Part shown: positions 32,832-42,241 of the stretch, one piece after another
Layout: each line of letters begins with the position of its first letter
How positions within the stretch are numbered: the stretch's first letter is position 1
Assembly (NCBI GenBank): GCA_022792885.1
Contig: JAAWBX010000004.1
Span: forward strand, 1 to 64,000
Origin: Lachnospiraceae bacterium
GTDB lineage: Bacteria; Bacillota; Clostridia; Lachnospirales; Lachnospiraceae
Direction: 5' to 3'
DNA length: 64,000 nt
Translations under genes and position numbers: made by a program
The notes under the pieces: model-generated
Seen by the model: the letters and a program-made list of their open reading frames with translations, nothing else
The model's database searches: none
What the model was told of the DNA's origin: nothing

Positions 32832-34691
32832 TCAATCATCCAGCGTAAAACCGCAGAGCAAATTGTCTCTCCAGTTTTCCAGAACCCTAAGCTCGCCGGG
32901 CGTTTTGCTCTTCTGTTTTTGGAGAAGGCGGTTCAATTCTCCGCCTTTTTCCGGCCCGGATAAAGGAATCTCCTCCAGGATCTGCTTCATTTGCCAGAGC
33001 GGTAACGGTTTTTTCCCTTTCTGCACCTGTTCGATCAGTCCGTGAAAATCTTCCCACCCGCAGGCTTTCAGCATCTTTATATCCACCGCCCGGGTCCCCC
33101 GTTCCATGGCCCGGTTATAAAAATAACGACCGTAAAGAACATCCCGCGTGGGATCCCCCGACACGTAACATTCGCTTAAAATACGGTCATACCCGTCTTC
33201 TTTTTTCGCTTCTTTCACCGGAAGACGTAAAAACAACGAAATCCACCTCTCATCCAAAACTACCGGAAGCCGATGCCAAATTAAAGGTCCGCCGGCCATA
33301 CCCGGGGTTCTGTGGAACAAAAAAACCAGCCCGCCGTCTTTTTCATTCCGCTTCAACCTTTCCAGCACTCTCTGAAGCTTATCCGTCTGCGCCTCGGATT
33401 TCAGGAAACATTTCCGTAAACCTCCCGGCAGAAAATATCCCGAAAACTGCTCGTAGACCTGCTCCGGCTCCTCTGAAAGCATGGAGGCCAAAAAGGCCGG
33501 CTCCAGCCAATCGTCTCCGTTTTCCTGTCTCAGCCGGCCCGCCAGGTCAATCAGAGCCGGATGAGGTCCCAGCAAAAGCGAATCGGTCAGAACATCACGC
33601 GCATCCTCGGGGCAGAACCGGTGCAGCTCCGGATAACAGTCGCACATGGCCGGCGAATGCTTCCCCTTCACCGCTTCGATCAGACGTCTCTCCGTCTCCT
33701 CCTTCCCTTTCTTCTGCTCTTTGGTCAGCCCTTCAAAACCGGACGCCTTCTCCCGCAAATACGTCCGAAGAAATCCGGCCAGAATATCCGAAGCGTAATC
33801 ACAATCGGTCTCCCTCAAAAGCTCCACCGCTTCCTGCGGATGTTTCCTGGCCTCCCCCCGCCAGAAATCGGCCGCTTCCTCCGTATCCAGAAACGAAAGC
33901 GCCCACATCGCGGCCTTCTTGGCTTTTCCTTTTTCGCTGCGGACCAGATCCAGAAGAAGCGCCTCGTTTTCTTCCGTATATCTGAGCGTCGTGATCGCCG
34001 TCACCCGCAGCTCCCGGGACGCCTCCGGAAGCACCCGGCAATAAAAGGCATTCTCCTTCTCTTTCGACACCTCGCCGAGAATGCGCAGCCTCCGGTCCAT
34101 CCCTTTTACGCCGTCGGTCCGGAAATCTTCTTTCAAAAGCGGAGCGATCTCGTTCCCTTCTTCCCTCAGCCAGCGCTCGATCGTATCCGCCAATTCGCCG
34201 TAACCGTCCCCCAGCGCTTTCACCATCCGGGTCCGCACCCGGTAGTCCGTAAAAATCTCCGGCGTTTCCTCGTGAGCCTGCATAATCGTTGCATATCGAA
34301 GATTCCCGCTGCCTGTCAGCGCCTCCAAAAGCGGAGCCAGGCGGCTATAGGGGATCCCCTCTTCTGCCCGCGCGCCGCAGAAAACAGGATCCACAGGCTT
34401 TAACTGTCCGGTTTCCCCGGGACCCGAAAAAGTCCCCTGCGTTTTTAACACCGCCTCCAAAAGCCCCAACGTCTCCAAAAGAAGCCCGGCCCGGTTCGGC
34501 TGATCCGGCCGGGTAATCTGTTTTGCCATATCCGTGATCCGACGAATCACGGGCGATGCGGCTGCAAGAGGTTCCATCCGATCGATCGCCCTCTTCAACC
34601 GGAAGTCCTCCGACGCCAGACCGACGCCCGCCGTCGCCGTTGCCATCAGGTGTCTCTGCAATTCCAAAAAACCAGATACATTCATAGCCAT
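32832..34691 (-). CDS. DUF5691-type HEAT-like repeat protein
   Basis: 619 residues with AGGAGGGG upstream. All-alpha with repeated helix pairs such as LLDLVRSEKGKAKKAAMWALSFL, resembling HEAT repeats. No catalytic motif seen. From the operon order (SWIM, this, MoxR, DUF5682, vWA) it corresponds to the DUF5691 member of that system. Likely a binding scaffold. 15 bases before the ATPase start. Confidence 0.7.
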   Translation of the reverse strand: MAMNVSGFLELQRHLMATATAGVGLASEDFRLKRAIDRMEPLAAASPVIRRITDMAKQITRPDQPNRAGLLLETLGLLEAVLKTQGTFSGPGETGQLKPVDPVFCGARAEEGIPYSRLAPLLEALTGSGNLRYATIMQAHEETPEIFTDYRVRTRMVKALGDGYGELADTIERWLREEGNEIAPLLKEDFRTDGVKGMDRRLRILGEVSKEKENAFYCRVLPEASRELRVTAITTLRYTEENEALLLDLVRSEKGKAKKAAMWALSFLDTEEAADFWRGEARKHPQEAVELLRETDCDYASDILAGFLRTYLREKASGFEGLTKEQKKGKEETERRLIEAVKGKHSPAMCDCYPELHRFCPEDARDVLTDSLLLGPHPALIDLAGRLRQENGDDWLEPAFLASMLSEEPEQVYEQFSGYFLPGGLRKCFLKSEAQTDKLQRVLERLKRNEKDGGLVFLFHRTPGMAGGPLIWHRLPVVLDERWISLFLRLPVKEAKKEDGYDRILSECYVSGDPTRDVLYGRYFYNRAMERGTRAVDIKMLKACGWEDFHGLIEQVQKGKKPLPLWQMKQILEEIPLSGPEKGGELNRLLQKQKSKTPGELRVLENWRDNLLCGFTLDD

Positions 34692-34705
34692 TTCCTACAC
34701 CCCTC

Positions 34706-36175
34706 CTAATACAACAACCGGATAATCTGCTCCTCCGTCAAAATACTGAAAGGAGCCAGACACATATGACCGCTCTCCGGCTCATAATATAATTTCCCAA
34801 ATAACACCTGCTCTTTTAAAATCCCCCCGTCCGGAAGCCATTTCAACATCTCCACGGCTCCCTCCTGTCCCGGCAAATCCTGCAGACGCAAGGCGTTCCC
34901 TTCTTTATCTTTTACAAAATAACATATGTTTTCTTCTTCTTCGATTTTCCCGATGCCGTCAAAAGCCAGAAGGATTCCCTCTTCATCCTCGGATAAAATA
35001 TTCTTGATCCGGTTTTTCACCGCTTTCACCACTTCCGGAATACTTCTCCACGCCCTGTCCCTGAGCTTCCGGCAAACATCCGGCGTTAATGTTTCCCGGC
35101 TCTCCCCTTCCCAGCGAATCCGGCGGTTCCCTTCTCCCGGATAGTAAACCATATTCGGCGCTTTCACCAGAGAAAAACAAGAATCCTCCTGCTTTACGTG
35201 CTGCAGGGCTCTGAGCGGGCGATAGTTCCTGGTAACGGAAATCTCCCCGGTATCGACATCGGCCCAGTAACCTTCATCCACATATTCTTTTCTCGCTTCA
35301 TCATAATAAACACGAAACGAAAGCTGTACCAGACGGACGTCCTCTTTTTCGCATCCCAGTTCTTCCAACTGGCTGCGCTTCCAGATTCCTCCCAATTCCT
35401 CAAATAAGATCGTATTCTCCCATCCTTCTTCCCCCGAATCCTGCCTTTTCCTCAAATATTCGGTCGACTTCTTCTCCAAAGCCTGCAAGCGGATCAATAT
35501 CTTAACGGCCTCCTGATAATATTTCTCGTCACCGGTTTCCTGGCAAAGTTCCATGGCGCGAATCAACCGCTTCAGGCCGACGAGCGGTCCCGGCAAATAA
35601 TAATCTCCCAACTGTTTGGCCAGCTCCCGATACTGTTTCAACGACACGCCGTTTAAAGAAGCCAAACCGTTCGTCAACAGAGATGTAATCAGTTGTTTTA
35701 AAAGCAACAGCCCTTCCAGTTGTTTCTCCGTCTTTTTTCTGGCCGCCGAGTTCCTTGTTTTTTTCTTTGCCGCCGCCCCTCCCCCGGTATCTTTTTCCGC
35801 TCTCCTCTCTTTTTCGGCTTTCTTGACAGCGCTCGCCTCCCGCTTCTTCCGCTTCTCCTCAATCTCCTCAGGAATCCGCCCTATGGTAAAAGCCGCTCCC
35901 GCCGCTATTTCACAAAGCAAAGCCAGACAATGTTTGCAGGGAAACTGACGGCTGGGGCAGGAACATCGAAAAACCGGTTCTGCCCCTCCGGAAAAATCCA
36001 CCGACACGTCATAGGAGGACTTACCGCTCCCCTGGCACTTTCCCCAATATAAACTTTCATCTTCCAGGCGGAATAATTCCGTGAATCCGCCTTTCGCTTT
36101 AATCTTCCTGGCATTAGCCACCGCTGCCGGATTAGGCGCCCAGGAAAAAATCTGTTCTTCACCGATCTCCCTCAT
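34706..36175 (-). CDS. SWIM zinc-finger protein
   Basis: 489 residues. The SWIM motif CSCPSRQFPCKH (CxCx6CxH) lies at about residues 69-80. A Lys/Arg-rich linker (about 110-165) follows, then a large domain without recognised motifs. SWIM fingers bind DNA or proteins, so this may be the sensor or targeting part. First gene of the operon, about 60 bases after a consensus promoter. Confidence 0.85.
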   Translation of the reverse strand: MREIGEEQIFSWAPNPAAVANARKIKAKGGFTELFRLEDESLYWGKCQGSGKSSYDVSVDFSGGAEPVFRCSCPSRQFPCKHCLALLCEIAAGAAFTIGRIPEEIEEKRKKREASAVKKAEKERRAEKDTGGGAAAKKKTRNSAARKKTEKQLEGLLLLKQLITSLLTNGLASLNGVSLKQYRELAKQLGDYYLPGPLVGLKRLIRAMELCQETGDEKYYQEAVKILIRLQALEKKSTEYLRKRQDSGEEGWENTILFEELGGIWKRSQLEELGCEKEDVRLVQLSFRVYYDEARKEYVDEGYWADVDTGEISVTRNYRPLRALQHVKQEDSCFSLVKAPNMVYYPGEGNRRIRWEGESRETLTPDVCRKLRDRAWRSIPEVVKAVKNRIKNILSEDEEGILLAFDGIGKIEEEENICYFVKDKEGNALRLQDLPGQEGAVEMLKWLPDGGILKEQVLFGKLYYEPESGHMCLAPFSILTEEQIIRLLY

Positions 36176-36235
36176 CGGATACCCTCCCGATCAAATAAGT
36201 TATCCACCGTCACTTCACCTGGTAACAATATTTCT

Positions 36236-36264
36236 ATTATAGCGAAATCCGAACGCTCTGTCAT
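36236..36264 (-). promoter_or_regulatory. Promoter of the SWIM-MoxR-vWA operon
   Basis: Minus strand ATGACA (36259-36264), 17-base spacer, TATAAT (36236-36241), about 60 bases before the first start codon. Confidence 0.75.
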
Positions 36265-36350
36265 TCGGAATCTTTTCTGCCGCCTGACAAAAGCTCACAT
36301 AACCGAAGAAACTTTTTCAGAACCCGCAGGCTCCCGTCAGGCAAAAAGAA

Positions 36351-36383
36351 GCCCCGGAGCCATACGGATCCGGGGCCGTTTTT
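36351..36383. terminator. Bidirectional terminator
   Basis: GCCCCGGA/TCCGGGGC stem; plus strand followed by CGTTTTT, minus strand by TTCTTTTT. It falls inside the 3' tail of the enolase relic frame. Confidence 0.75.
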
Positions 36384-36404
36384 GTATCTGTAAATTCCTT
36401 GATA

Positions 36405-36995
36405 AAAGCTTATCCGGCGTACTTCCGAATAACTTCTCTGTTAACCTCCACGCAGCGGATGTTATGTCTTTTAATTCCTTATATCCTTCCATGTCCTCCG
36501 GCGGAAGCGGCTCTTCGAAGAAATGCAGCTTCATATCCTCGCATTCCAGCAAAATCCAACGGGCCGTCGCCGCATTGTACGCACAGTTTGCGTCCGCCAT
36601 TATGGCAATGTCGTAACCGACCGCCTCCCGGATCCGGTGCAGATATTCAATATCTTCCTTTACCCCGAAACCGGTCTTCATCTTAAAGCCGGTAAATCCG
36701 TTCTCCACATGTCGAAGCGCCTCCTCGACCGCCCCCTCCCGGCTGAAATCCTTTCCGCGATAAAATCCGGTCGCATAGGCTCTGATCTCCCTGCGAAACG
36801 CCCCGCCGATCAGCTTATGGATCGGAAGCCTCAGCGCTTTTCCGATAATATCCCACAGAGCGATATCGATTCCGCTCATGGCGTTGACCGCAACCCCTGC
36901 TGGCCGACCTGCCTCGTTGCGCTGTACATACACTCCCATAAAGCTTCAACGTCAAACGGATCCTTTCCCAGCAAAAGTGATTTCAGATAATATTC
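36405..36995 (-). pseudogene. Enolase-superfamily (mandelate-racemase-type) relic
   Basis: Two frames join to give a partial enzyme. The N-terminal piece GKDPFDVEALWECMY comes from the 36876-37136 frame, and the body with SGIDIALWDIIGKA, FTGFKMKTG and MADANCAYN from the 36337-36939 frame. MADANCAYN holds the metal-binding Asp and the FEEPLPPED strand follows. The match stops after about KELKDITS, so the C-terminal barrel half with the remaining catalytic residues is missing. The 5' end is fused to a TRAP permease relic at about 37000. Non-functional. Confidence 0.75.
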
Positions 36996-37262
36996 CGCTA
37001 CCGTCCAGAGAATCGGCGTCAGAATCAAAACGGCGCTCACCGTATCCAGGAAACATCCCGCAAACAGCAAAACCAGATTCAATAACAGCAAGCTCACGAT
37101 CTTACTGCCGGAAAACGATGTAATCGCCACCACCACCGTTTCCAGGATCGTTCAATTGTCATGATTTTCCCGAAAGTCGCTACCGTACCGCAGATGATCA
37201 GGTCAATCGCCTTCGTAAGACCGGAACCGGCCAGAATCCCCGGAAGTTCCTTATTGCACGGC
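36995..37262 (-). pseudogene. TRAP transporter large-permease (DctM-type) relic
   Basis: Reads ILAGSGLTKAIDLIICG, FGKIMTIE, then after a one-base frameshift near 37147 KIVSLLLLNLVLLFAG and LDTVSAVLILTPIL, which are consecutive DctM segments. The 5' end is missing. It runs directly into the enolase relic at about 37000, so a deletion has joined the two. Confidence 0.65.
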
Positions 37263-37473
37263 TGTTATATGACAGAATGGATTGGGTTCGGTATTTCTGT
37301 ATTTAATTAGTTGTTCCTAACCATTTACCAAAAAGCGGAGGATAACTTCTCCGGCCAAATTCGCAGTCCCTATAGTGATCTACCGTATGGACATCTGCGC
37401 CGACTCTATATCTCATTCACTGCTGATTACTACTACAGACCTTCAGCCTCTCCTCTACCTTCCCCAGGCACAG
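37263..37473. other. Non-coding segment
   Basis: No supported gene on either strand; it separates the permease relic from the HTH cassette. Confidence 0.5.
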
Positions 37474-37917
37474 CTACCACCCCAAACCGCCAGAACAGGC
37501 TGTAGATATAGCTGATGCCAAGGATTTACTGTTCTCCCTGCGGTCGATAAGCAGTTCCTTTGTGTAAGAGCCTCTGTGTCCGATTTTGAAAGTGTAAGAG
37601 AATGGTAAACCGGAGCTGGTGTGAAAGGACTGGACGGCCGCTTTCCGTTCCCGATACTTCGCCACCCTCTCCGCATTCTGGCTGGTCTCGAAACGCTTGT
37701 AGATTACTTTGTTATATGGCAAATATGTGTTAATGGCGGCACGACTTAATCTCATCACCTCCTGCACTTTTGCCATAGTCTTCCCAGAGTTCAACAACTG
37801 CTGAATCTGCTCCATCTCTGGATAAGAGATAGCCTTGGCTGTGATCAGCAACTTCTTTACTTTATTCAGTGGCAGATCAAGTCCTAGAGCCGTTACCTTG
37901 ATTTCCTGTTTCTCCAA
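37474..37917 (-). CDS. Putative helix-turn-helix protein
   Basis: 147 residues from a TTG start that lies inside the 41-residue ORF. A central segment (ISYPEMEQIQQLLNSGKTMAKVQEVMRLSRAAINTYL) looks like a resolvase/sigma-type helix-turn-helix. The basic C-terminus RVAKYRERKAAVQSF has no catalytic motif. Looks like a regulator of a small mobile or accessory cassette. Family uncertain; it could be a fragment. Confidence 0.45.
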   Translation of the reverse strand: MEKQEIKVTALGLDLPLNKVKKLLITAKAISYPEMEQIQQLLNSGKTMAKVQEVMRLSRAAINTYLPYNKVIYKRFETSQNAERVAKYRERKAAVQSFHTSSGLPFSYTFKIGHRGSYTKELLIDRRENSKSLASAISTACSGGLGW

Positions 37918-38002
37918 ATATACCTCCGTTGCTTTCCATCAGCTCGGTCATAAGTTCTTCCGGATTGTAATCAGATTTATGAAGTGGCGGCAACAATGAC
38001 AT
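37877..38002 (-). CDS. 41-residue ORF coupled to DUF6173-type gene
   Basis: ATG shares the A of the upstream TGA stop (TGATG). Encodes an acidic peptide starting MSLLPPLHKSDYNPEE. Out-of-frame overlap of about 40 bases with the HTH gene. The stop-start coupling at both ends suggests a real cassette. Function unknown. Confidence 0.45.
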   Translation of the reverse strand: MSLLPPLHKSDYNPEELMTELMESNGGIFGETGNQGNGSRT

Positions 38003-38391
38003 CAATCTTCTTTGGTCTCGTCATCAGCGCAAAAACCAATACGACGTGGCTTAACTTGCGGTTCTGACTTAGGCTGGGTCATTAACAGAAAATTAAGCTG
38101 GGAAGTATGCTGTATAAGCTGTGCTTCATTCCCGTTGACTGTTCCGTAAAAATACAGCATATCCGGATTTTGAAAGCCAATTTCATCTACGACCATGAGG
38201 ACCGATTGTCCAAACGAGGCAAGCTGTACCCATACATCAACGGTATCTGGAAGATTTGCTTGAAATTCGACAATCTGTTCCTTAAGTTTTTCGTACATCC
38301 AATCGGCCATTGTATAATCACGTCCTATATCCATGGCTGCTAATCCTTGTACCATATTCATTGTGTTTACCTGTATAAATTCATTATCCAT
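38002..38391 (-). CDS. DUF6173-type protein
   Basis: 129 residues. Mixed alpha/beta; the strand VWVQLASFGQSVLMVVDEIGFQNPDMLYFYG is the most family-like part, and I recall this as DUF6173, a small domain of unknown function. GGAG lies ten bases before the ATG. Forms a stop-start coupled set with two downstream ORFs. No mobile-element gene is intact nearby. Confidence 0.55.
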   Translation of the reverse strand: MDNEFIQVNTMNMVQGLAAMDIGRDYTMADWMYEKLKEQIVEFQANLPDTVDVWVQLASFGQSVLMVVDEIGFQNPDMLYFYGTVNGNEAQLIQHTSQLNFLLMTQPKSEPQVKPRRIGFCADDETKED

Positions 38392-38483
38392 AACTACATT
38401 ACTCCACAGTAAAAGCTATTTTGTTTTCTAACAATGCCAAAACCAACACGGTTTCACATTTTTCAACCACGATGTCATAAATC

Positions 38484-39344
38484 TCAACCTAATTCCACAG
38501 TTGAAAGCCTCGGCTCAAAGCAACAGTTCGGCCTTACGCAAACGATGCGTACACCAGATGCCCTCTGTGGCCCAACCTTCATGAAGGTTGCCATAACGGA
38601 TGTGTTACCGCCGAGACCGAGCGGACCAATATTGGCTTCATTCACTCTTCGAGTGATCTCCTGTTCCATCTCAGACTGAAAATCGTATCGCCCGTCCACT
38701 TGTGCCTGTAACATCATAGATACTGCCTCAAAATGGCTCCGACCCACACCCACTGCCAATGTGCAGGGCGAACATCCCAGCTGTGCAACTCCTTCCTTCG
38801 CCCAGTTCACGATCTCGTCCAGCACAACCTGTGTGTTATGTTTATGGAATACCCGATAAGTTTTTGCCCGGATCGCCGGACCTCCACCGAACATCAGAAT
38901 ATGCAGCCGGATCACATTCTCATCACAGCGGTACAACAGAATTGGCGCAGGTTCAACTCCGGCACTATCCAGGTTTAAACCGCCACTTTGGTCGATCCTA
39001 TGGCTGTCATCCCCCATGATGCCCATAGGCCGTCCCGGCAGCTTTCGCAAACCTTCTGCCACACCTTCCTTGATGGCATCCAGCATTCTGCCAGTCACGG
39101 CGCAATCCTCACCAACCTCCAGGACCAGATGCGGGATACCCGTGTCATCGCATAAGGGGCTGTGATTCTTTTCCGCCGCTTCTGCATTGACAAGAACTCG
39201 CTCCAGCACCCACTTAGCCTGTTCGTTCCCTTCCTTTTGAATCGCCCTCCTGTATGCTTCCTTTTTGTCAGGACCGAATGTACTTCCGGCATCAACCAAC
39301 GTGTCCCTTACCAGAGAAACAATCTCTTCATATGTCTTAGTCAT
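38484..39344 (-). CDS. Fumarate hydratase/tartrate dehydratase class I, alpha subunit
   Basis: 286 residues; GGGAGGAG upstream. Iron-sulfur hydro-lyase family: SPLCDDTGIPH supplies the first cluster cysteine and GCSPCTLAVGVG the next region. Works with the beta subunit, which overlaps it by eight bases, to add or remove water from a four-carbon dicarboxylate. Whether the substrate is fumarate, tartrate or another acid cannot be told. Last gene of the catabolic operon. Confidence 0.85.
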   Translation of the reverse strand: MTKTYEEIVSLVRDTLVDAGSTFGPDKKEAYRRAIQKEGNEQAKWVLERVLVNAEAAEKNHSPLCDDTGIPHLVLEVGEDCAVTGRMLDAIKEGVAEGLRKLPGRPMGIMGDDSHRIDQSGGLNLDSAGVEPAPILLYRCDENVIRLHILMFGGGPAIRAKTYRVFHKHNTQVVLDEIVNWAKEGVAQLGCSPCTLAVGVGRSHFEAVSMMLQAQVDGRYDFQSEMEQEITRRVNEANIGPLGLGGNTSVMATFMKVGPQRASGVRIVCVRPNCCFEPRLSTVELG

Positions 39345-39843
39345 AAATGCTCCTCCCGTGTACCGCGCCTATAATAGCCGGATATTTGTCCACCTTAATC
39401 AAATAAAGTGCCTCTATCCCCAGCTCCGGGAAAGCAACAACCTTCTGCTCCGTCGTTTTTGCACCCAGCAACGCCGTTACCGGGGGGATCACCGCATACG
39501 CAGCGTTATACTTATCCAACGCTGCAAGCGTCTCAGAATGCAGTTTCCCCTTGCCAAGATGAAGCCTGATACCTGCCTTGCTCAACGGCTCAATGCTGCT
39601 TTCAATCTCCAGTTTATTGGAGCTGGTCGGTCCCACGCCGGCAGGACTGACAGCCGTATGAAAAATCACCTGTCCATGCAAATCCACACCAAGCTCCTTT
39701 ACAGTCCCGTCTTCAATCATCCTCAGAATCTTCGGAAGCACTGCATCTCTGCCGCAGAGGATATAACCGCTGATCTCAACGATATCCCCAACATTCAGAT
39801 TCAACACATCTTCTTCCGATATTGGTATGCTTAATTGGATCAT
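39337..39843 (-). CDS. Fumarate hydratase/tartrate dehydratase class I, beta subunit
   Basis: 168 residues from ATG 39843; the frame opens upstream without a site. GDIVEISGYILCGRDAVLPK, HTAVSPAGVGPTSSNK and the terminal AVHGRSIYD fit the swivelling beta subunit. Forms the active hydro-lyase with the alpha subunit. Confidence 0.88.
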   Translation of the reverse strand: MIQLSIPISEEDVLNLNVGDIVEISGYILCGRDAVLPKILRMIEDGTVKELGVDLHGQVIFHTAVSPAGVGPTSSNKLEIESSIEPLSKAGIRLHLGKGKLHSETLAALDKYNAAYAVIPPVTALLGAKTTEQKVVAFPELGIEALYLIKVDKYPAIIGAVHGRSIYD

Positions 39844-39948
39844 CTCACTACCTCTTCTCCCGGTCCATATCTTGCCTCGCCATCCTTTCATCCCGCTCCT
39901 TGTAAACTATGGAGCGGTTAGATAGCGAGGTCAGTTATGATGTCTTTT

Positions 39949-41094
39949 TCAATCATTTACGGCAAATAACTTCACATACCCACTCTCGTTTTTAATTACT
40001 CCAAACGCCCTTGCCCGGTTATGGACCTTCCTCGCCCAATTGGTATGCGGTTTAATTTCGTTCATCTTGTTCCCACCGGAACCCTTGACCACACCACCGC
40101 TGGCACCAAGTATCTGGCAGGCATCATCGTACTCTTCCTGAGTCACCGCCATTAGCGCATTGACAAATTTAACATGAGTTGGGTGAATCACAGTCCGACC
40201 GACAAAACCGTTTGCCTTATCTAAAATCACTTCACGGAGCAGTCCGTCAATCTCATTGTTCACCAGAGGCTGGCGTCTCATCAGATAATCCTCTATGCCG
40301 TGGTGTGGAAGCTCCTCAAACATCATTTCCTTGGGCGCACGGAAATACTCCCATACAGGTCCCGAAATTATGTAATTATTGTTACGCCCGCAGACATTGA
40401 TAATATCAGTCAGGCACTCTCGGACAGTCATGATATCATACAAGCTGTAATCCACACCGCGCCGCACACCGAAGACACTTGAAAAATCTGTACCACCGAC
40501 ACGGACTTGCAACACAAGATTATGGTACTTATCTAGGATTTTCTTGATCCCCATCAGTTCGGTCATACGGCTCTCCTTGTAAGCGACCTCCGGATCCTCA
40601 ATGATAGGCATACCATAGATAATCTCTCCGAATTTGTCATTCAGATCCTGCAGATAAGCATAATACTCATAGCCGTTTTCCGCATTGAATTTTGGAAAGT
40701 TGATACCACAAAGAGACTTAACCTCCCGCTTTGTAAGCTTTCCGCCGAATGCTTTAAACTGAGCCAGATTGCGGATCCGCACAAAAATGAGCGGAACATA
40801 ATCCGAATTCAATTCACCGCTTTCTACAGACTCGGTAACCGTCGCCAATAGATGGTGAACATTCTCCATTGCCTCTGGAACCTTTTCCTCCGGACAGGTA
40901 TCCTCAAAACAAAGAACCATTGTAGTTAGGCCCGGTATGGCATGGTTCAGTATCTTCGGAGTGAAATCCTTGAAACCGGGCATGTACATTGTAGCACCCA
41001 GACAGTATTGCAAAAGCTCGCGATCCGTATACTTGTCGAAATGTTCCGGTTCAACAACAAATTTGAAATCCGGATTATACATATGGTGTCTCAT
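39949..41094 (-). CDS. CitE/HpcH-type C-C bond lyase (ter-cluster-like)
   Basis: 381 residues; AAAGGA upstream. Pattern CLGATMYMPG, MVLCFEDTCPEEKVPEA and GRTVIHPTHVKFV match the TIM-barrel CitE-like lyase subfamily I remember from tellurium-resistance/stress clusters rather than citrate lyase itself. Such enzymes cleave or form C-C bonds on CoA or keto-acid substrates. Here it stands in a catabolic operon without ter genes nearby. Confidence 0.7.
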   Translation of the reverse strand: MRHHMYNPDFKFVVEPEHFDKYTDRELLQYCLGATMYMPGFKDFTPKILNHAIPGLTTMVLCFEDTCPEEKVPEAMENVHHLLATVTESVESGELNSDYVPLIFVRIRNLAQFKAFGGKLTKREVKSLCGINFPKFNAENGYEYYAYLQDLNDKFGEIIYGMPIIEDPEVAYKESRMTELMGIKKILDKYHNLVLQVRVGGTDFSSVFGVRRGVDYSLYDIMTVRECLTDIINVCGRNNNYIISGPVWEYFRAPKEMMFEELPHHGIEDYLMRRQPLVNNEIDGLLREVILDKANGFVGRTVIHPTHVKFVNALMAVTQEEYDDACQILGASGGVVKGSGGNKMNEIKPHTNWARKVHNRARAFGVIKNESGYVKLFAVND

Positions 41095-41255
41095 ATGTTA
41101 TTTCCTTTCTTATTACCGCCAATCCCTCGTCTGTGCGGTATTTTTCTTCCTTCTTTTCCACTCTTTGGTAGAAACCCACCCACATTCCACAGTGAGAAGG
41201 CTCCTTCCATACAGCGTGACACCTCGCAGGGGATGTTTTGCGGAAATGGAATTAT

Positions 41256-42158
41256 TTAGATCAGGCTGCCCTTTGGACTCCACACAGCCTCCGGATAATA
41301 TTCATCGATCATGCGCTTTACGAGGCTGCACTGCTTTGCTCTCTTTCTCGCATCCTCTTCCGTGCTGTCCCAGCTATGGGTAGCAGCCACAGAACCGCCA
41401 GTCTTCAGATAAATTGGAGCTGCAATCCGGATCATCTCAGGAACCTCGTAATGACGAATGAAGCCGCCCGTAGACTTTGGATTCTCTGTGTGGATATCGA
41501 TAGGGCAGTCAATCGCCTGGCGCATAGCAGCCAGCATCTGAAGTTGGATATCACGCACAGGATTTACAGAGTCCGCACCGATGGATTCCAGTAGCTTCGC
41601 TGAACATGGGTTCCCATGTCCGGTGTGAGCAGACACTTTAAAATGACAGTCGGCAGGGATTTCTCCAGCCTTACGCATCTCATTCAAAATCCACAGACAG
41701 CCTTCGTCATAAACCAAAAAGCCACGGCAGCCTAACTTCGCCGCCCTCTTGACATCCTCGATTGCGCGGACAATCTGCTCCTGTCCTCTCAGCCGATAAC
41801 CCATACGCACGCCTTCCCCCGTATGTACGGAAGCGGATGTGTCTGTAGTAGCCCTCGGTCCAATGGCGAGAAGCAGGTCAGTCCGCCAGTCATGGGCAAG
41901 TTCTATCATTCCTGCGATCTCTTCGTCTGTCAGACGCATGATACCTTGCGTTTGGGTAACGCGATGCAAATACAAGCCATAGCTGTCCATCGCCTCAAGC
42001 AGTGCCCGCATAACCTTCGGTCCCTGGATACCGGGAACCTCAAAACGATACTGCCCTCCATCCCTGAAGCGTTTTTCAGAAGTCGGCAGATCGTAAGCAT
42101 CTCCTCCAGGAAGACCAACGGTCTTCAGAAATTCTCTTGTTTCTTCCATACTGTTCAT
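41256..42158 (-). CDS. U32-like TIM-barrel protein
   Basis: 300 residues. TIM-barrel character is visible: LLLAIGPRATTD, GCRGFLVYDEGC, CHFKVSAHTGHGNPCS and CPIDIHTENPKSTGG. Resembles proteins annotated as U32 peptidase-like, but no protease function is implied. Possibly an aldolase or isomerase of the pathway. An ATG three codons downstream, at 42149, is an alternative start. Confidence 0.55.
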   Translation of the reverse strand: MNSMEETREFLKTVGLPGGDAYDLPTSEKRFRDGGQYRFEVPGIQGPKVMRALLEAMDSYGLYLHRVTQTQGIMRLTDEEIAGMIELAHDWRTDLLLAIGPRATTDTSASVHTGEGVRMGYRLRGQEQIVRAIEDVKRAAKLGCRGFLVYDEGCLWILNEMRKAGEIPADCHFKVSAHTGHGNPCSAKLLESIGADSVNPVRDIQLQMLAAMRQAIDCPIDIHTENPKSTGGFIRHYEVPEMIRIAAPIYLKTGGSVAATHSWDSTEEDARKRAKQCSLVKRMIDEYYPEAVWSPKGSLI

Positions 42159-42241
42159 CTCTATCTATCCCTTTCCGCCACATTGTGGCCCTTAAAATTC
42201 TTGCTTCTCTATTTAATCGGAAATCATCTCTTTGGCGGAGA

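Noticed and set aside
33561-34403. 280-residue plus-strand frame
   Set aside because: Antisense of the HEAT-like gene.
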